DNA of 64,000 nucleotides from Pseudomonas sp. NFIX28 (GCF_900107395.1 NZ_FNPW01000002.1:548720-612719); one strand, 5' to 3'; positions 18,759-27,771 are shown, counted from the first letter of the stretch. Notes: a model not told the origin generated them from the letters alone. Program-made: numbers and translations.

Positions 18759-20248
18759 TAATGCTCCGGAACCCCGAGCGGCTGCTCGGCGGGTTTGTCA
18801 GTAGGGGCCGGCAACGGCTTTTGCGGGACGGTCGGACCGGCGGTGACGATGACCATCTTGTCCGCTTTCAGGTGTTTGTTCATGACGTCCCGGACCTGTT
18901 CCACGGTCAGGCTCTGGGACTGCTGCATGAAGTCTTCAAGATAGCTCAGCGGCAGGCTATAGAAGCCGATGGCGCCCAGTTGGCCGACGATATCCGCATT
19001 GCTGGCGGTGGACAGCGGGAAGCTGCCGGCCAGTTCGCGCTTGGCGTCGTCGAGTTCCTTCTGGGTCGGGCCGGTCTTGAGGTAATCGGCGAGCACGTCC
19101 TGCACCAGCTTGAGGGTGCCCTGGCTCATTTCGGCACGGGTCTGCAGGTTGATCATGAACGGGCCACGGGCCTGCATCGGGCTGAAGCCGGAATAGACGC
19201 CGTAGGTCAGGCCGCGTTTTTCGCGCACTTCACTCATCAGCCGGGTGCCAAAACCGCCGCCGCCCAGGATCTGGTTGCCCAGGGCCAGCGCCGCGTAGTC
19301 CGGGTCGTCGCGATCGATGCCCAGTTGCGCCAGCAGCAGGCTGGTCTGGCTGGACGGGTATTCGATATGGCCGATGCTGGCCTGTGGTTCGGTCGGTTGC
19401 GCGATTTTCGCCAGTGCCGGGCCTTGGGGCAGGGCGCTGGAGATCTGTGCGGCAATCGCCTCGGCTTCGCTGCGCGACAGGTCGCCCACCAGCGCGATCA
19501 CCACGTTGCCGGCGGCATAGGCCTTGGCATGGAACGCCCGCAACTGGGCCAGGCTGATGGGCGGCACGCTCTGCGCGGTGCCGTCGCTGGAATGGGCATA
19601 CGGATGGCTGCCATACAGGCGGTTCATCAGTTCCAGGCTCGCCAGCTTGCCGGGGTTCTGCTTCTGGTACTCGAAGCCAGCGAGCATCTGGTTCTTGATG
19701 CGCGCCAGGGAGTCGGCGGGGAAGGTCGGCTTGCCCACTACCTCGGCAAACAGTTGCAGGGCCGGCGTGCGCTTGTCCGGCGCGCTGAGGCTGCGCAGGG
19801 ACGCGATGGCCATGTCCTTGTAGGCACCGTTGCCGAAATCGGCGCCCAGGCCTTCGAAGCCCTGGGCGATCGCGCCGACATCCTTGCCGGCCACGCCTTC
19901 GTTGAGCATGGCGTTGGTCAGCATCGCCACGCCCGGCGCGTCGCCGTCCTGGCTACTGCCGGCGGCGAAGGTCAGGCGCAGGTCGAACATCGGCAGCTCA
20001 TGGGCCTCGACGAACAGCACCTTGGCGCCTTCTGGGGTGTTCCAGGTCTTGATATCGAGGCGGCGATGGCTTGGCGCCTTGCCGTCGAGCTCGGTCAGAG
20101 ATTGCAGCTTCTGGCTGCTCTTGGCCTTGTCCAGCGCCTGGCTGGCGCGGGATTCGTTGCCACGCAGCAGATAAAGGCCGGCGGCAACGATCAGGGCCAC
20201 AAGTGCCAGGCCAAGCAGGACCGGACTGGCGCTTTTGCGATTACTCAT
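18758..20248 (-). CDS. M16-family protein, catalytically inactive partner with N-terminal anchor
   Basis: 496 residues. Residues about 8-28 (SPVLLGLALVALIVAAGLYL) form a membrane anchor, and the rest is two M16 repeats. The zinc motif HxxEH of active peptidases is absent in the expected N-terminal position; instead the C-terminal arginine/tyrosine region typical of non-catalytic subunits is seen (RLMSEVREKRGLTYGVYSGF). The protein probably pairs with the upstream active M16 protein, as in processing-peptidase dimers. The ATG at 20248 overlaps the partner's stop by 8 bases; the frame continues upstream only from a non-ATG codon inside the partner. Confidence 0.85.
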   Translation of the reverse strand: MSNRKSASPVLLGLALVALIVAAGLYLLRGNESRASQALDKAKSSQKLQSLTELDGKAPSHRRLDIKTWNTPEGAKVLFVEAHELPMFDLRLTFAAGSSQDGDAPGVAMLTNAMLNEGVAGKDVGAIAQGFEGLGADFGNGAYKDMAIASLRSLSAPDKRTPALQLFAEVVGKPTFPADSLARIKNQMLAGFEYQKQNPGKLASLELMNRLYGSHPYAHSSDGTAQSVPPISLAQLRAFHAKAYAAGNVVIALVGDLSRSEAEAIAAQISSALPQGPALAKIAQPTEPQASIGHIEYPSSQTSLLLAQLGIDRDDPDYAALALGNQILGGGGFGTRLMSEVREKRGLTYGVYSGFSPMQARGPFMINLQTRAEMSQGTLKLVQDVLADYLKTGPTQKELDDAKRELAGSFPLSTASNADIVGQLGAIGFYSLPLSYLEDFMQQSQSLTVEQVRDVMNKHLKADKMVIVTAGPTVPQKPLPAPTDKPAEQPLGVPEH

Positions 20249-21596
20249 GAGCGGACTCCTCAGGCAATACGTGGGCAACGCTCAGGCGTTCGCGGGTGAA
20301 ATAGGTGCGGGCGGCCTTCTGGATGTCCTCAGGGGTCACGCTTTGCAGTTCGGCAAGTTCAGTGTCCATGAGCTTCCAGGACAGGCCGACGGTTTCCAGC
20401 TGGCCGATGGCGGTGGCCTGGCTGGTGATGGAGTCACGCTCGTAGACCAGGCCGGCGATGACCTGGGCGCGCACGCGCTCCAGTTCTTCGGCGGTCGGCG
20501 GGGTGCTCTTCAGCTCTTCGAGCAAACGCCACAGGCCGGCTTCGGCCTGGGCGACGGTTTTTTTCTTCTGGCTGTTGGGCATGGCCGAAAGCAGGAACAG
20601 GCTGTCGCCGCGGGTGTAGGCGTCGAAGCTCGACGAGCCGCCGGACACCAGCTCTTCGCCACGCTCCAGGCGGGTCGGGATGCGGGCGCTGTAGCCGCCG
20701 TCGAGCAGCGCGGCGATCAGGCGCAGGGCATGCACCGAGTGCTTGTCTGCGGCGGTGGCGATGCTCGGCACGTTGAAGGCCAGCATCACGCTCGGCAACT
20801 GGGTCTTCACCCGCAGGGTGATCTGCCGCTCGCCGGGCTCGGCCAGTTCCAGGGGGATCTTCGCCGCGGGCACGGCGCGCTTGGCAATGGCGCCGAAATA
20901 ACGCTGGGCCAGGGTCTTGACCTCGTCCGGGGTCACGTCGCCGACCACCACCAGGGTGGCGTTGTTCGGTGCGTACCAGGATTCATACCAGTGGCGCAGC
21001 TCCTCGACCTTCATTCGGTTGAGGTCGGCCATCCAGCCGATGGTCGGCGTGTGGTAGCCGCTGGCCGGGTAGGCCATCGCCTTGAAGCGTTCGAAGGCCT
21101 TGGACATCGGCTTGTCGTCGGTGCGCAGGCGGCGCTCTTCCTTGATTACCTCGATTTCGCGGCTGAACTCGTCGGGCGGCAGGCGCAGGCTGGCCATGCG
21201 ATCGGCCTCCAGCTCGAAGGCCACGCCCAGGCGGTCACGGGCCAGCACTTGGTAATAAGCGGTGAAATCGTCGCTGGTGAATGCGTTCTCTTCGGCGCCC
21301 AGGTCGCGCAGGATCAGCGAGGCTTCGCCGGGGCCGACCTTTTCGCTGCCTTTGAACATCATGTGTTCCAGGGCGTGGGACAAACCGGTCTGGCCCGGGG
21401 TTTCGTAACTGGAGCCGACTTTGTACCAGACCTGGGAGACCACGACCGGAGCCCGGTGGTCTTCGCGGACCACGACCTTGAGGCCGTTGTCGAGGGTGAA
21501 TTCATGGGTGGGTTGTGGATCGGCAGCCAAGGCTGAAAGGGGCAGACAAACCGTACTGAGCAGCAGGCCTGCGGCGCGGCGGGCTAGAGCATTCAT
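20241..21596 (-). CDS. M16-family zinc metallopeptidase, active subunit
   Basis: 451 residues with a signal peptide (MNALARRAAGLLLSTVCLPL...ALA, about 1-24) and therefore periplasmic. The inverted zinc motif HALEH (near residue 77-81, in GLSHALEHMMFKG) with the downstream glutamate in the GAEENAFTSDD region is intact. It is the first gene of the run M16 active, M16 inactive, rsmD and is divergent from ftsY. Homologue of PA0372; its natural substrate is not known. Confidence 0.9.
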   Translation of the reverse strand: MNALARRAAGLLLSTVCLPLSALAADPQPTHEFTLDNGLKVVVREDHRAPVVVSQVWYKVGSSYETPGQTGLSHALEHMMFKGSEKVGPGEASLILRDLGAEENAFTSDDFTAYYQVLARDRLGVAFELEADRMASLRLPPDEFSREIEVIKEERRLRTDDKPMSKAFERFKAMAYPASGYHTPTIGWMADLNRMKVEELRHWYESWYAPNNATLVVVGDVTPDEVKTLAQRYFGAIAKRAVPAAKIPLELAEPGERQITLRVKTQLPSVMLAFNVPSIATAADKHSVHALRLIAALLDGGYSARIPTRLERGEELVSGGSSSFDAYTRGDSLFLLSAMPNSQKKKTVAQAEAGLWRLLEELKSTPPTAEELERVRAQVIAGLVYERDSITSQATAIGQLETVGLSWKLMDTELAELQSVTPEDIQKAARTYFTRERLSVAHVLPEESAHE

Positions 21597-21953
21597 TCGT
21601 TTTTAAACCTGTTGGACTGCCCGCTTGGTCTTAGCGTCGGCGGGCGAGGAGATGCTAGGATACTGATCCGTTTTACTGGCGGCCACGCCTATCAGGCCTT
21701 TGCGGATCAGAGTGTGCTTGAGCAGGTTGTATGGGTTTCCGGCAGGAAGTCTGGATTTATCAGCTAAACTTCGACTTTTCGCCGATTTTGCCGTTTCAGT
21801 CCTTTAGTAAAATCGATCCTTGAGATGCCGCTGGGCACCTCGACAAAATGTTGCGCGTGAACAAGCCGGCGGAAACGCAGTCTGTTCTGCATCGAATATT
21901 TATTTGCCGATGCGCCTTGCTGGCGCGTCGCTACCTTGAGATAGCCGTCCTCC
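21597..21953. promoter_or_regulatory. Divergent control region M16 / ftsY with an 8-base inverted repeat
   Basis: 357 bases without a gene. The clearest structure is CTGATCCG at 21663-21670 and CGGATCAG at 21703-21710, a perfect inverted repeat around a 32-base GC-rich segment that itself can pair (GGCC repeats). It may be a hairpin in the M16 leader or a binding site. No convincing sigma-70 promoter pair with standard spacing was recognised for ftsY. Confidence 0.4.
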
Positions 21954-23510
21954 ATGTTTGGTTCCAACGACGACAAGAAGACCCCAGCCGCGGCTGGCGA
22001 GAAAAAAGGCCTGTTCGGATGGCTGCGCAAAAAGCCGCAGGAAACCGTCGTCGAACAGTCACAAGTTCCTGTCGAGCCTGCCCCGGCTCCCGTTATAGAA
22101 GAAACCCCGGTTGTCGAAGTCGTAGCGCCTGTGGTGTTGCCGATCGCCGAGCCGATCCTGCAGCCTGAACGACCTGCTGCCGCGACCGAGCCCGCGGCCG
22201 CGCCGGACCTGCCGCTGACCCCCGATCCCGATCACAAGCCCTGGCTGACCCTGCCGGTGGCGGAAGAGCCAGTGGCGCTGGTGGAAAACGAGCAGGCGCC
22301 GCATGTCGTCCCGCCGATTCCCGCTGCGACCGTCAGCGCGCCGCAACCGCCAGAGCCGGTCGCTGCCACCCCGGCCCCGGTGGTCGAGCCTGTGGCCCCG
22401 GCGCCTGTTGCGCCTGCCTTTGTTGCACCGCAACCTGTTCCAGCTCCAGCTCCAGCTCCAGCTCCAGCTCCAGCTCCAGCTCCAGCTCCAGCTCCAAGCC
22501 CAGTAGTCGCGCCGGTGGTTGCGACGGCTCCGGTCGAAGCGCCAGCTGCCGTCGAGCCGTCCCGCGCCGAGGAGAACAAGGTCGGCTTCTTTGCCCGCCT
22601 CAAGCAGGGCCTGTCCAAGACCAGCGCCAGCATCGGCGAAGGCATGGCCAGCCTGTTCCTGGGCAAGAAGACCATCGATGACGAGCTGCTGGAAGATATC
22701 GAGACCCGCCTGCTGACCGCCGACGTGGGCGTGGAAGCCACCGCGGTGATCATTCAGAACCTGACCCAGAAAGTCGCGCGCAAGCAACTGACCGACGTCG
22801 ATGCGCTGTACAAGTCGCTGCAGGCCGAGCTGTCGAGCATGCTCAAGCCGGTGGAGCAGCCGCTGCAGATCGCTTCGCAGACCAAGCCGTTCGTGATCCT
22901 GGTGGTCGGCGTCAACGGCGCCGGCAAGACCACCACCATCGGCAAGCTGGCCAAGAAGCTGCAGCTCGAAGGCAAGAAGGTCATGCTCGCCGCGGGCGAC
23001 ACCTTCCGCGCCGCGGCCGTGGAACAGCTGCAGGTCTGGGGCGAGCGCAACAAGATTCCGGTGATCGCCCAGCATACCGGCGCCGACTCGGCCTCCGTGA
23101 TCTTCGACGCCGTGCAGGCCGCCAAGGCCCGTGGTATCGACGTACTGATCGCCGACACCGCCGGTCGCCTGCACACCAAAGACAACCTGATGGAAGAGCT
23201 GAAGAAGGTTCGCCGGGTGATCGGCAAGCTCGATGCCGACGCACCGCACGAAGTGCTGCTGGTACTCGATGCCGGTACCGGCCAGAACGCCATCAACCAG
23301 GCCAAGCATTTCAACCAGAGTGTCGAACTGACCGGCCTGGCCCTGACCAAGCTCGACGGTACCGCCAAGGGTGGGGTGATCTTCGCCCTGGCCAAGCAGT
23401 TTGGCCTGCCGATCCGCTACATCGGCGTCGGTGAGAGCATCGACGACCTGCGTACCTTTGAAGCCGAACCCTTTGTCCAGGCACTGTTTGCCGAGCGGGA
23501 GCGTTCATGA
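21954..23510 (+). CDS. ftsY: Signal recognition particle receptor FtsY
   Basis: SRP receptor GTPase that docks ribosome-nascent-chain complexes at the SecYEG translocon. 518 residues: an acidic, proline-rich A domain (1-215), the N domain (about 215-300) and the G domain (300-515) with GVNGAGKTTTIGKLA (P-loop), DTFRAAAVEQL, DTAGRLHTK and TKLDGTAKGG. The A domain contains a run of alternating Pro-Ala encoded by nine CCAGCT-type hexanucleotides. First gene of ftsYEX; its stop overlaps the ftsE start (ATGA). Confidence 0.96.
   Translation: MFGSNDDKKTPAAAGEKKGLFGWLRKKPQETVVEQSQVPVEPAPAPVIEETPVVEVVAPVVLPIAEPILQPERPAAATEPAAAPDLPLTPDPDHKPWLTLPVAEEPVALVENEQAPHVVPPIPAATVSAPQPPEPVAATPAPVVEPVAPAPVAPAFVAPQPVPAPAPAPAPAPAPAPAPAPSPVVAPVVATAPVEAPAAVEPSRAEENKVGFFARLKQGLSKTSASIGEGMASLFLGKKTIDDELLEDIETRLLTADVGVEATAVIIQNLTQKVARKQLTDVDALYKSLQAELSSMLKPVEQPLQIASQTKPFVILVVGVNGAGKTTTIGKLAKKLQLEGKKVMLAAGDTFRAAAVEQLQVWGERNKIPVIAQHTGADSASVIFDAVQAAKARGIDVLIADTAGRLHTKDNLMEELKKVRRVIGKLDADAPHEVLLVLDAGTGQNAINQAKHFNQSVELTGLALTKLDGTAKGGVIFALAKQFGLPIRYIGVGESIDDLRTFEAEPFVQALFAERERS
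22441..22494 (+). repeat. Hexanucleotide tandem repeat in ftsY
   Basis: Nine perfect copies of CAGCTC in a row, encoding a (Pro-Ala) ladder in the A domain of FtsY. The unit is a multiple of three, so slippage would change the linker length without breaking the frame. No synonymous variation between the units, which suggests recent or continuing expansion and contraction. Confidence 0.95.
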
Positions 23511-24178
23511 TTCGTTTCGAACAGGTCGGTAAGCGTTATCCGAACGGCCATGTCGGCCTGCACGAGCTGAGCTTCCGGGTCCGTCGCGGCGAGTTTCTGT
23601 TCGTCACCGGCCATTCCGGCGCTGGCAAGTCCACGCTGCTGCGGCTGCTGCTGGCCATGGAGCGCCCCACCAGCGGCAAGCTGCTGCTGGCCGGCCAGGA
23701 CCTGAGCACCATCAGCAATGCGCAGATTCCATTCCTGCGGCGGCAGATCGGCGTGGTGTTCCAGAATCACCAGTTGCTGTTCGATCGCACCGTTTTCAAC
23801 AACGTCGCCTTGCCGTTGCAGATCCTTGGCCTGTCCAAGGCTGAAATCGCCAAGCGCGTGGACTCGGCCCTGGAGCGCGTGGCGCTGTCGGACAAGACCG
23901 ATCTCTACCCGGGCGACCTGTCCACCGGCCAACAGCAGCGCGTCGGTATTGCCCGCGCCATCGTGCACCGCCCGGCCTTGCTGCTGGCGGACGAACCCAC
24001 AGGTAACCTCGACCCGCGTCTGGCGGCGGAAATCATGGGCGTATTCGAAGATATCAACCGTCTGGGCACCAGTGTGCTGATCGCCAGTCACGACCTGGCG
24101 CTGATCGCGCGCATGCGTCACCGCATGCTGACCCTGCAACGCGGCCGATTGATCGGCGATGGGGAGGCTGGCGTATGA
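23507..24178 (+). CDS. ftsE: Cell division ATP-binding protein FtsE
   Basis: ATPase of the FtsEX complex that controls septal peptidoglycan hydrolase activation. 223 residues with Walker A GHSGAGKSTLLRLL (35-48), signature LSTGQQQRVGIARA and Walker B LLLADEPTG. The ABC signature reads LSTGQQQR rather than the usual LSGGEQQR, as in Pseudomonas FtsE. Overlaps ftsY and ftsX by four bases each. Confidence 0.96.
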   Translation: MIRFEQVGKRYPNGHVGLHELSFRVRRGEFLFVTGHSGAGKSTLLRLLLAMERPTSGKLLLAGQDLSTISNAQIPFLRRQIGVVFQNHQLLFDRTVFNNVALPLQILGLSKAEIAKRVDSALERVALSDKTDLYPGDLSTGQQQRVGIARAIVHRPALLLADEPTGNLDPRLAAEIMGVFEDINRLGTSVLIASHDLALIARMRHRMLTLQRGRLIGDGEAGV

Positions 24179-25197
24179 GTGCGACCCGCAGCCCTAAAGT
24201 GGCCGAACGCGTGGCTCCGAAAGCCTCGGACCAGCCGCCGCAGAAGAAAAAACGCGACGAAGACGACGGCCCGGATTTCAGCACCCTGCTGCACGCCTGG
24301 GTCGAGAGCCACCGCGCCAGCCTGCTCGACAGCTTGCGTCGCCTGGGCAAGCAGCCGATTGGCAGTTTCTTCACCTGCCTGGTGATGGCCGTGGCCCTGA
24401 GCCTGCCGATGGGCCTGTCGCTGTTGCTCAATAATGTCGAGCGCCTGGGCGGCTCCTGGCAGCGCGCAGCGCAGATTTCCCTGTACCTGGAGCTCGATGC
24501 CAGCGCCACCGAGGGCGAAAGCCTGAGCGAGCAGATCAAGGCCATGCCGGGCGTGGCGGACGCCGAGTTCATCAGCAAGGACAAGGCCCTGGACGAGTTC
24601 CAGCAGCAGTCCGGGCTGGGCGAGGCGCTCAAGGAGTTGCCGCAGAACCCGCTGCCGGGCGTAGTCCTGGTCACGCCGAACGAAGTGGACAAGGCCGCCC
24701 TGGAAGCCTTGCGCCAGCGCCTTGCGGAAATGCCCAAGGTGCAGCAGGCGCAACTGGACCTGGTATGGGTCGAGCGGCTGGCGGCGATCCTCAAGCTGGG
24801 CGACCGGTTTGTCTTCGGCCTGACGGTGTTGCTGGTTTCTGCATTACTTTTGGTGATAGGCAATACCATTCGTCTTCATATTGAAAACCGCCGCACCGAG
24901 ATAGAAGTGATTAAACTCGTCGGCGGCACTGACAGCTATGTACGGCGTCCCTTCCTTTATATGGGCGCCTTGTATGGCTTCGGTGCGGGGATTTTGTCCT
25001 GGGGGGTTCTGGCGTTCGGCCTCGATTGGCTGAACGACGCAGTGGTGGGGCTTGCCGGCTTGTACGGCAGTGATTTCGCCCTGGCTGGCGTGCCGGTCGC
25101 CGATGGTCTTTCGCTCTTGCTTGGCGCGGTGTTGTTGGGGTATATCGGTGCGTGGATTGCGGTCGCCCGCCACTTGCGGGAGCTGGCGCCGAAATAG
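24175..25197 (+). CDS. ftsX: Cell division protein FtsX
   Basis: Membrane partner of FtsE: cytoplasmic N-terminus, first membrane segment (about 62-84), a periplasmic loop (about 85-210) that contacts EnvC-type activators, and three C-terminal membrane segments (about 215-237, 265-287, 305-330). 340 residues, usual length. The N-terminal 55 residues are charged (KKKRDEDDG) and lie in the cytoplasm. Last gene of ftsYEX. Confidence 0.95.
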   Translation: MSATRSPKVAERVAPKASDQPPQKKKRDEDDGPDFSTLLHAWVESHRASLLDSLRRLGKQPIGSFFTCLVMAVALSLPMGLSLLLNNVERLGGSWQRAAQISLYLELDASATEGESLSEQIKAMPGVADAEFISKDKALDEFQQQSGLGEALKELPQNPLPGVVLVTPNEVDKAALEALRQRLAEMPKVQQAQLDLVWVERLAAILKLGDRFVFGLTVLLVSALLLVIGNTIRLHIENRRTEIEVIKLVGGTDSYVRRPFLYMGALYGFGAGILSWGVLAFGLDWLNDAVVGLAGLYGSDFALAGVPVADGLSLLLGAVLLGYIGAWIAVARHLRELAPK

Positions 25198-25232
25198 TGT
25201 CTTTTTGCTTGTATTGACCTTTCAGTATTTTT

Positions 25233-25277
25233 GGGAACTTGTTTTGTGGTTCCCGGTCAATTTTCAGCAGTGCTGAA
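25233..25277 (+). promoter_or_regulatory. Two inverted repeats in the rpoH upstream region
   Basis: GGGAAC at 25233-25238 and GTTCCC at 25249-25254 form a 6-base stem that could end the ftsYEX message, although no T-run follows. TTCAGCA-G-TGCTGAA at 25263-25277 is a perfect 15-base palindrome only 36 bases before the rpoH start. Either could be part of the rpoH leader or an operator. No direct evidence for a regulator. Confidence 0.5.
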
Positions 25278-25312
25278 TAAGCACGAGTTATGTGAGTCGG
25301 AGGTTTTTTCGT

Positions 25313-26167
25313 ATGACCACTTCTTTGCAACCTGCTTATGCCTTGGTCCCGGGTGCGAACCTGGAGGCCTATGTGCACACGGTGAACAGCATTCCATTGC
25401 TGACGCCCGAGCAGGAGCGTGAACTGGCCGAGAGTCTCTACTATGAGCAGGATCTTGAGGCGGCTCGGCAGATGGTGCTCGCCCACCTGCGTTTTGTCGT
25501 ACATATCGCCCGTAGCTATTCCGGCTACGGCCTGGCCCAGGCTGACCTGATCCAGGAAGGCAACGTCGGCCTGATGAAGGCTGTCAAGCGCTTCAACCCG
25601 GAAATGGGTGTGCGCCTGGTTTCGTTCGCCGTGCACTGGATCAAGGCGGAAATCCACGAGTTCATCCTGCGCAACTGGCGCATTGTGAAAGTCGCGACCA
25701 CCAAGGCCCAGCGCAAGCTGTTCTTCAACCTGCGCAGCCAGAAGAAGCGCCTGGCCTGGTTGAACAACGAAGAAGTCCATCGTGTGGCCGAAAGCCTCGG
25801 CGTAGAGCCACGCGAAGTGCGCGAGATGGAAAGTCGCCTGACCGGTCATGACATGGCCTTCGACCCAGCCGCCGAAGCGGATGACGACAGCGCCTTCCAA
25901 TCGCCGGCCAACTACCTGGAAGACCACCGGTACGACCCGGCGCGCCAGCTGGAAGACGCCGACTGGACCGACAATTCCACCAGCAACCTGCACGAGGCGC
26001 TGGAAGTGCTGGACGACCGCAGCCGCGACATCCTCTACCAGCGCTGGCTGGCGGAAGAGAAAGCCACGCTGCACGACCTGGCGCAGAAGTACAACGTCTC
26101 GGCCGAGCGCATCCGCCAGCTCGAGAAGAGCGCGATGAACAAGCTCAAGTTGTCGATTGCCGCGTAA
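25313..26167 (+). CDS. rpoH: Heat-shock sigma factor sigma-32
   Basis: Directs RNA polymerase to heat-shock promoters. 284 residues. ATG 25313 is preceded by GGAGG at 25299-25303; the in-frame codons upstream are not conserved. Region 2 ([20 protein letters not shown] and [19 protein letters not shown]), the RpoH box QRKLFFNLR and region 4 ([21 protein letters not shown]) are intact. Separated from ftsX by 115 bases with palindromes; followed by a strong terminator. Confidence 0.97.
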   Translation: MTTSLQPAYALVPGANLEAYVHTVNSIPLLTPEQERELAESLYYEQDLEAARQMVLAHLRFVVHIARSYSGYGLAQADLIQEGNVGLMKAVKRFNPEMGVRLVSFAVHWIKAEIHEFILRNWRIVKVATTKAQRKLFFNLRSQKKRLAWLNNEEVHRVAESLGVEPREVREMESRLTGHDMAFDPAAEADDDSAFQSPANYLEDHRYDPARQLEDADWTDNSTSNLHEALEVLDDRSRDILYQRWLAEEKATLHDLAQKYNVSAERIRQLEKSAMNKLKLSIAA

Positions 26168-26181
26168 TACGCCACGCAATA

Positions 26182-26212
26182 AAAAACGCCCCGATCCGAT
26201 CGGGGCGTTTTT
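26182..26212 (+). terminator. Intrinsic terminator of rpoH
   Basis: AAAAACGCCCCGATC and GATCGGGGCGTTTTT (26182-26212, sharing the centre) form a nearly perfect hairpin with A-tract and T-tract, 15 bases after the rpoH stop. Works in both directions by symmetry. Confidence 0.93.
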
Positions 26213-26258
26213 GTTTGTGGCGTTGTGGTGTTGTGGCTTTGGTGTCTGTGGGGGTGCT

Positions 26259-26284
26259 ATCGCGAGCAAGCTTCGCTCCTACAG
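26259..26284. repeat. Single REP element (family A, AAGCTT type)
   Basis: ATCGCGAGCAAGCTTCGCTC...CTACAG, an unpaired copy between the rpoH terminator and the convergent mtgA. No opposite partner within 300 bases. Confidence 0.88.
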
Positions 26285-26312
26285 AAGATGCGCGGAGGCT
26301 GTGGCTTGAGCG

Positions 26313-27035
26313 TCACTGCGCCCACAGCGCCTTGCGCGAATCGTTCAGGCCCAGCAGGTAGCTGTCTCCGCCCAGCTGGCTCATCTGCCGCCGGATCCAG
26401 CCGGCACGCCGTGCCACATAGCTGCTCGGATGGCTGGCGCTCCACACCCGTGGATTGGGCAGGACCGCGGCCAGCAGACTGGCCTGTTGCCGCGACAGCG
26501 AGCCTGCGCCGACGCCGAAGTGATGCCGCGCCGCGGCCTCGGCGCCAAATACGCCGGCGTCCCATTCGACGCTGTTGAGGTAGACCTCGAGGATCCGTTG
26601 CTTGGGCCAGAAGAGCTCGATCAGCCCGGTGAACCAGGCTTCCAGGCCCTTGCGCAGCCAGCTGCGCCCGGACCACAGGAACAGGTTTTTCGCCACCTGT
26701 TGGCTCAGGGTGCTGGCGCCGCGAATCGAGCCGCCGCGCTCGTTATGGGCGAAAGCCGCCTGGATTGCGCCGATGTCGAAACCCCAGTGTTCGGGGAATT
26801 TCTGGTCTTCGCCGGCGATCACCGCCAACTTCAGGTCGTCGGAGATCTCGTCCCAGGGTTTCCAGCTGCGTTGCAGGTCGATGGGGTCGCCGTCGATCCA
26901 GGATTCAACCTTGCGTTCGACCATCAATGCCGTGCCCGGAGGCGGCACGACACGGAACACCAGTACCAGGAAAACGCTGCCGATGGCGAACCAGAGCAGG
27001 GCTTTGGAGAAACGACGGAAAAATAAACGCAGCAT
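26313..27035 (-). CDS. mtgA: Monofunctional peptidoglycan glycosyltransferase
   Basis: Polymerises lipid II into glycan strands at the inner membrane. The ATG at 27035 gives 240 residues beginning MLRLFFRRFSKALLWFAIGS with one membrane segment (about 8-32), the normal arrangement; the open frame continues upstream without homology. GT51 motifs EDQKFPEHWGFD, RGASTLSQQVAKNLFLW and RILEVYLNSVEW are present. Convergent with rpoH and divergent from the DUF423 gene. Confidence 0.95.
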   Translation of the reverse strand: MLRLFFRRFSKALLWFAIGSVFLVLVFRVVPPPGTALMVERKVESWIDGDPIDLQRSWKPWDEISDDLKLAVIAGEDQKFPEHWGFDIGAIQAAFAHNERGGSIRGASTLSQQVAKNLFLWSGRSWLRKGLEAWFTGLIELFWPKQRILEVYLNSVEWDAGVFGAEAAARHHFGVGAGSLSRQQASLLAAVLPNPRVWSASHPSSYVARRAGWIRRQMSQLGGDSYLLGLNDSRKALWAQ

Positions 27036-27108
27036 AGAGATGGCTTGGCCGAACCCGTTGAGCGGGCCATTATACAGGCCCGACCGACGATTCTGACTGG
27101 AGTTCCTC

Positions 27109-27480
27109 ATGCTGCGTGGCTTTCTGATGCTGGCCGCCTTTTTCGGATTTACCGGCGTTGGCCTGGGCGCATTTGCCGCCCATGGCCTGAAGAATCGCCT
27201 GACCGCCGAGTACCTGGCGATTTTCCATACCGGCGTCACCTACCAGCTGGTGCACACCCTGGCGTTGCTGGGCGTGGCATTGCTCGCCACGCAGGTCTCC
27301 GATCGCCTGGTGGCCTGGGCCGGCGCTTCGTTCGCCATCGGCATCCTGCTGTTTTCCGGCAGCCTCTACCTGCTGACCCTGACCGGCATCGGCAAGCTGG
27401 GCATGATCACGCCCTTCGGTGGCCTGGCCTTCCTGGCGGGCTGGTTGTGCCTGGGGCTTGCCGCCTGGCGGCTGAGCTGA
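27109..27480 (+). CDS. DUF423 (YgdD-type) membrane protein
   Basis: 123 residues with four membrane segments (about 4-24, 42-62, 70-90, 98-120). The signature GVGLGAFAAHGLKNRL near residues 16-31 and YLAIFHTGVTYQLVHTLALL identify DUF423. Small inner-membrane protein of unknown function found throughout proteobacteria. 90 bases upstream of thiS in the same direction. Confidence 0.9.
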   Translation: MLRGFLMLAAFFGFTGVGLGAFAAHGLKNRLTAEYLAIFHTGVTYQLVHTLALLGVALLATQVSDRLVAWAGASFAIGILLFSGSLYLLTLTGIGKLGMITPFGGLAFLAGWLCLGLAAWRLS

Positions 27481-27570
27481 CCGGCAGGTCCATTTCGAGA
27501 CGAATGGCTTGGGTCGGCCAGACTGATCGGGCTAGAATGCTGACCCCTAAAAATGATGGCGGCATTCGGC

Positions 27571-27771
27571 ATGCGCATTCAGTTGAACGGCGAATCCTTT
27601 GAACTGCCCGACGGCGAAACCGTTGCGGCCCTGCTGACCCGTCTGGACCTGACCGGACGCCGGATCGCGGTCGAACTCAACCTGGATATCGTCCCGCGCA
27701 GCCAGCATGCCGAGACCACCCTCAACGAGGGCGACCAGGTCGAAGTGGTGCACGCCATCGGCGGCGGCTAG
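27571..27771 (+). CDS. thiS: Sulfur carrier protein ThiS
   Basis: Ubiquitin-like carrier that delivers sulphur as a C-terminal thiocarboxylate for thiazole synthesis. 66 residues from ATG 27571 (MRIQLNGESFELPDGETVAA) ending in the required GGG after EVVHAIG. In-frame codons upstream are not part of the fold. Followed by thiG after a 201-base spacer. Confidence 0.96.
   Translation: MRIQLNGESFELPDGETVAALLTRLDLTGRRIAVELNLDIVPRSQHAETTLNEGDQVEVVHAIGGG

Noticed and set aside
22441..22494. TonB-like Pro-Ala rod suggesting a TonB or Tol protein at 21954
   Set aside because: The rod is the A domain of FtsY; the N and G domains with SRP GTPase motifs follow in frame.
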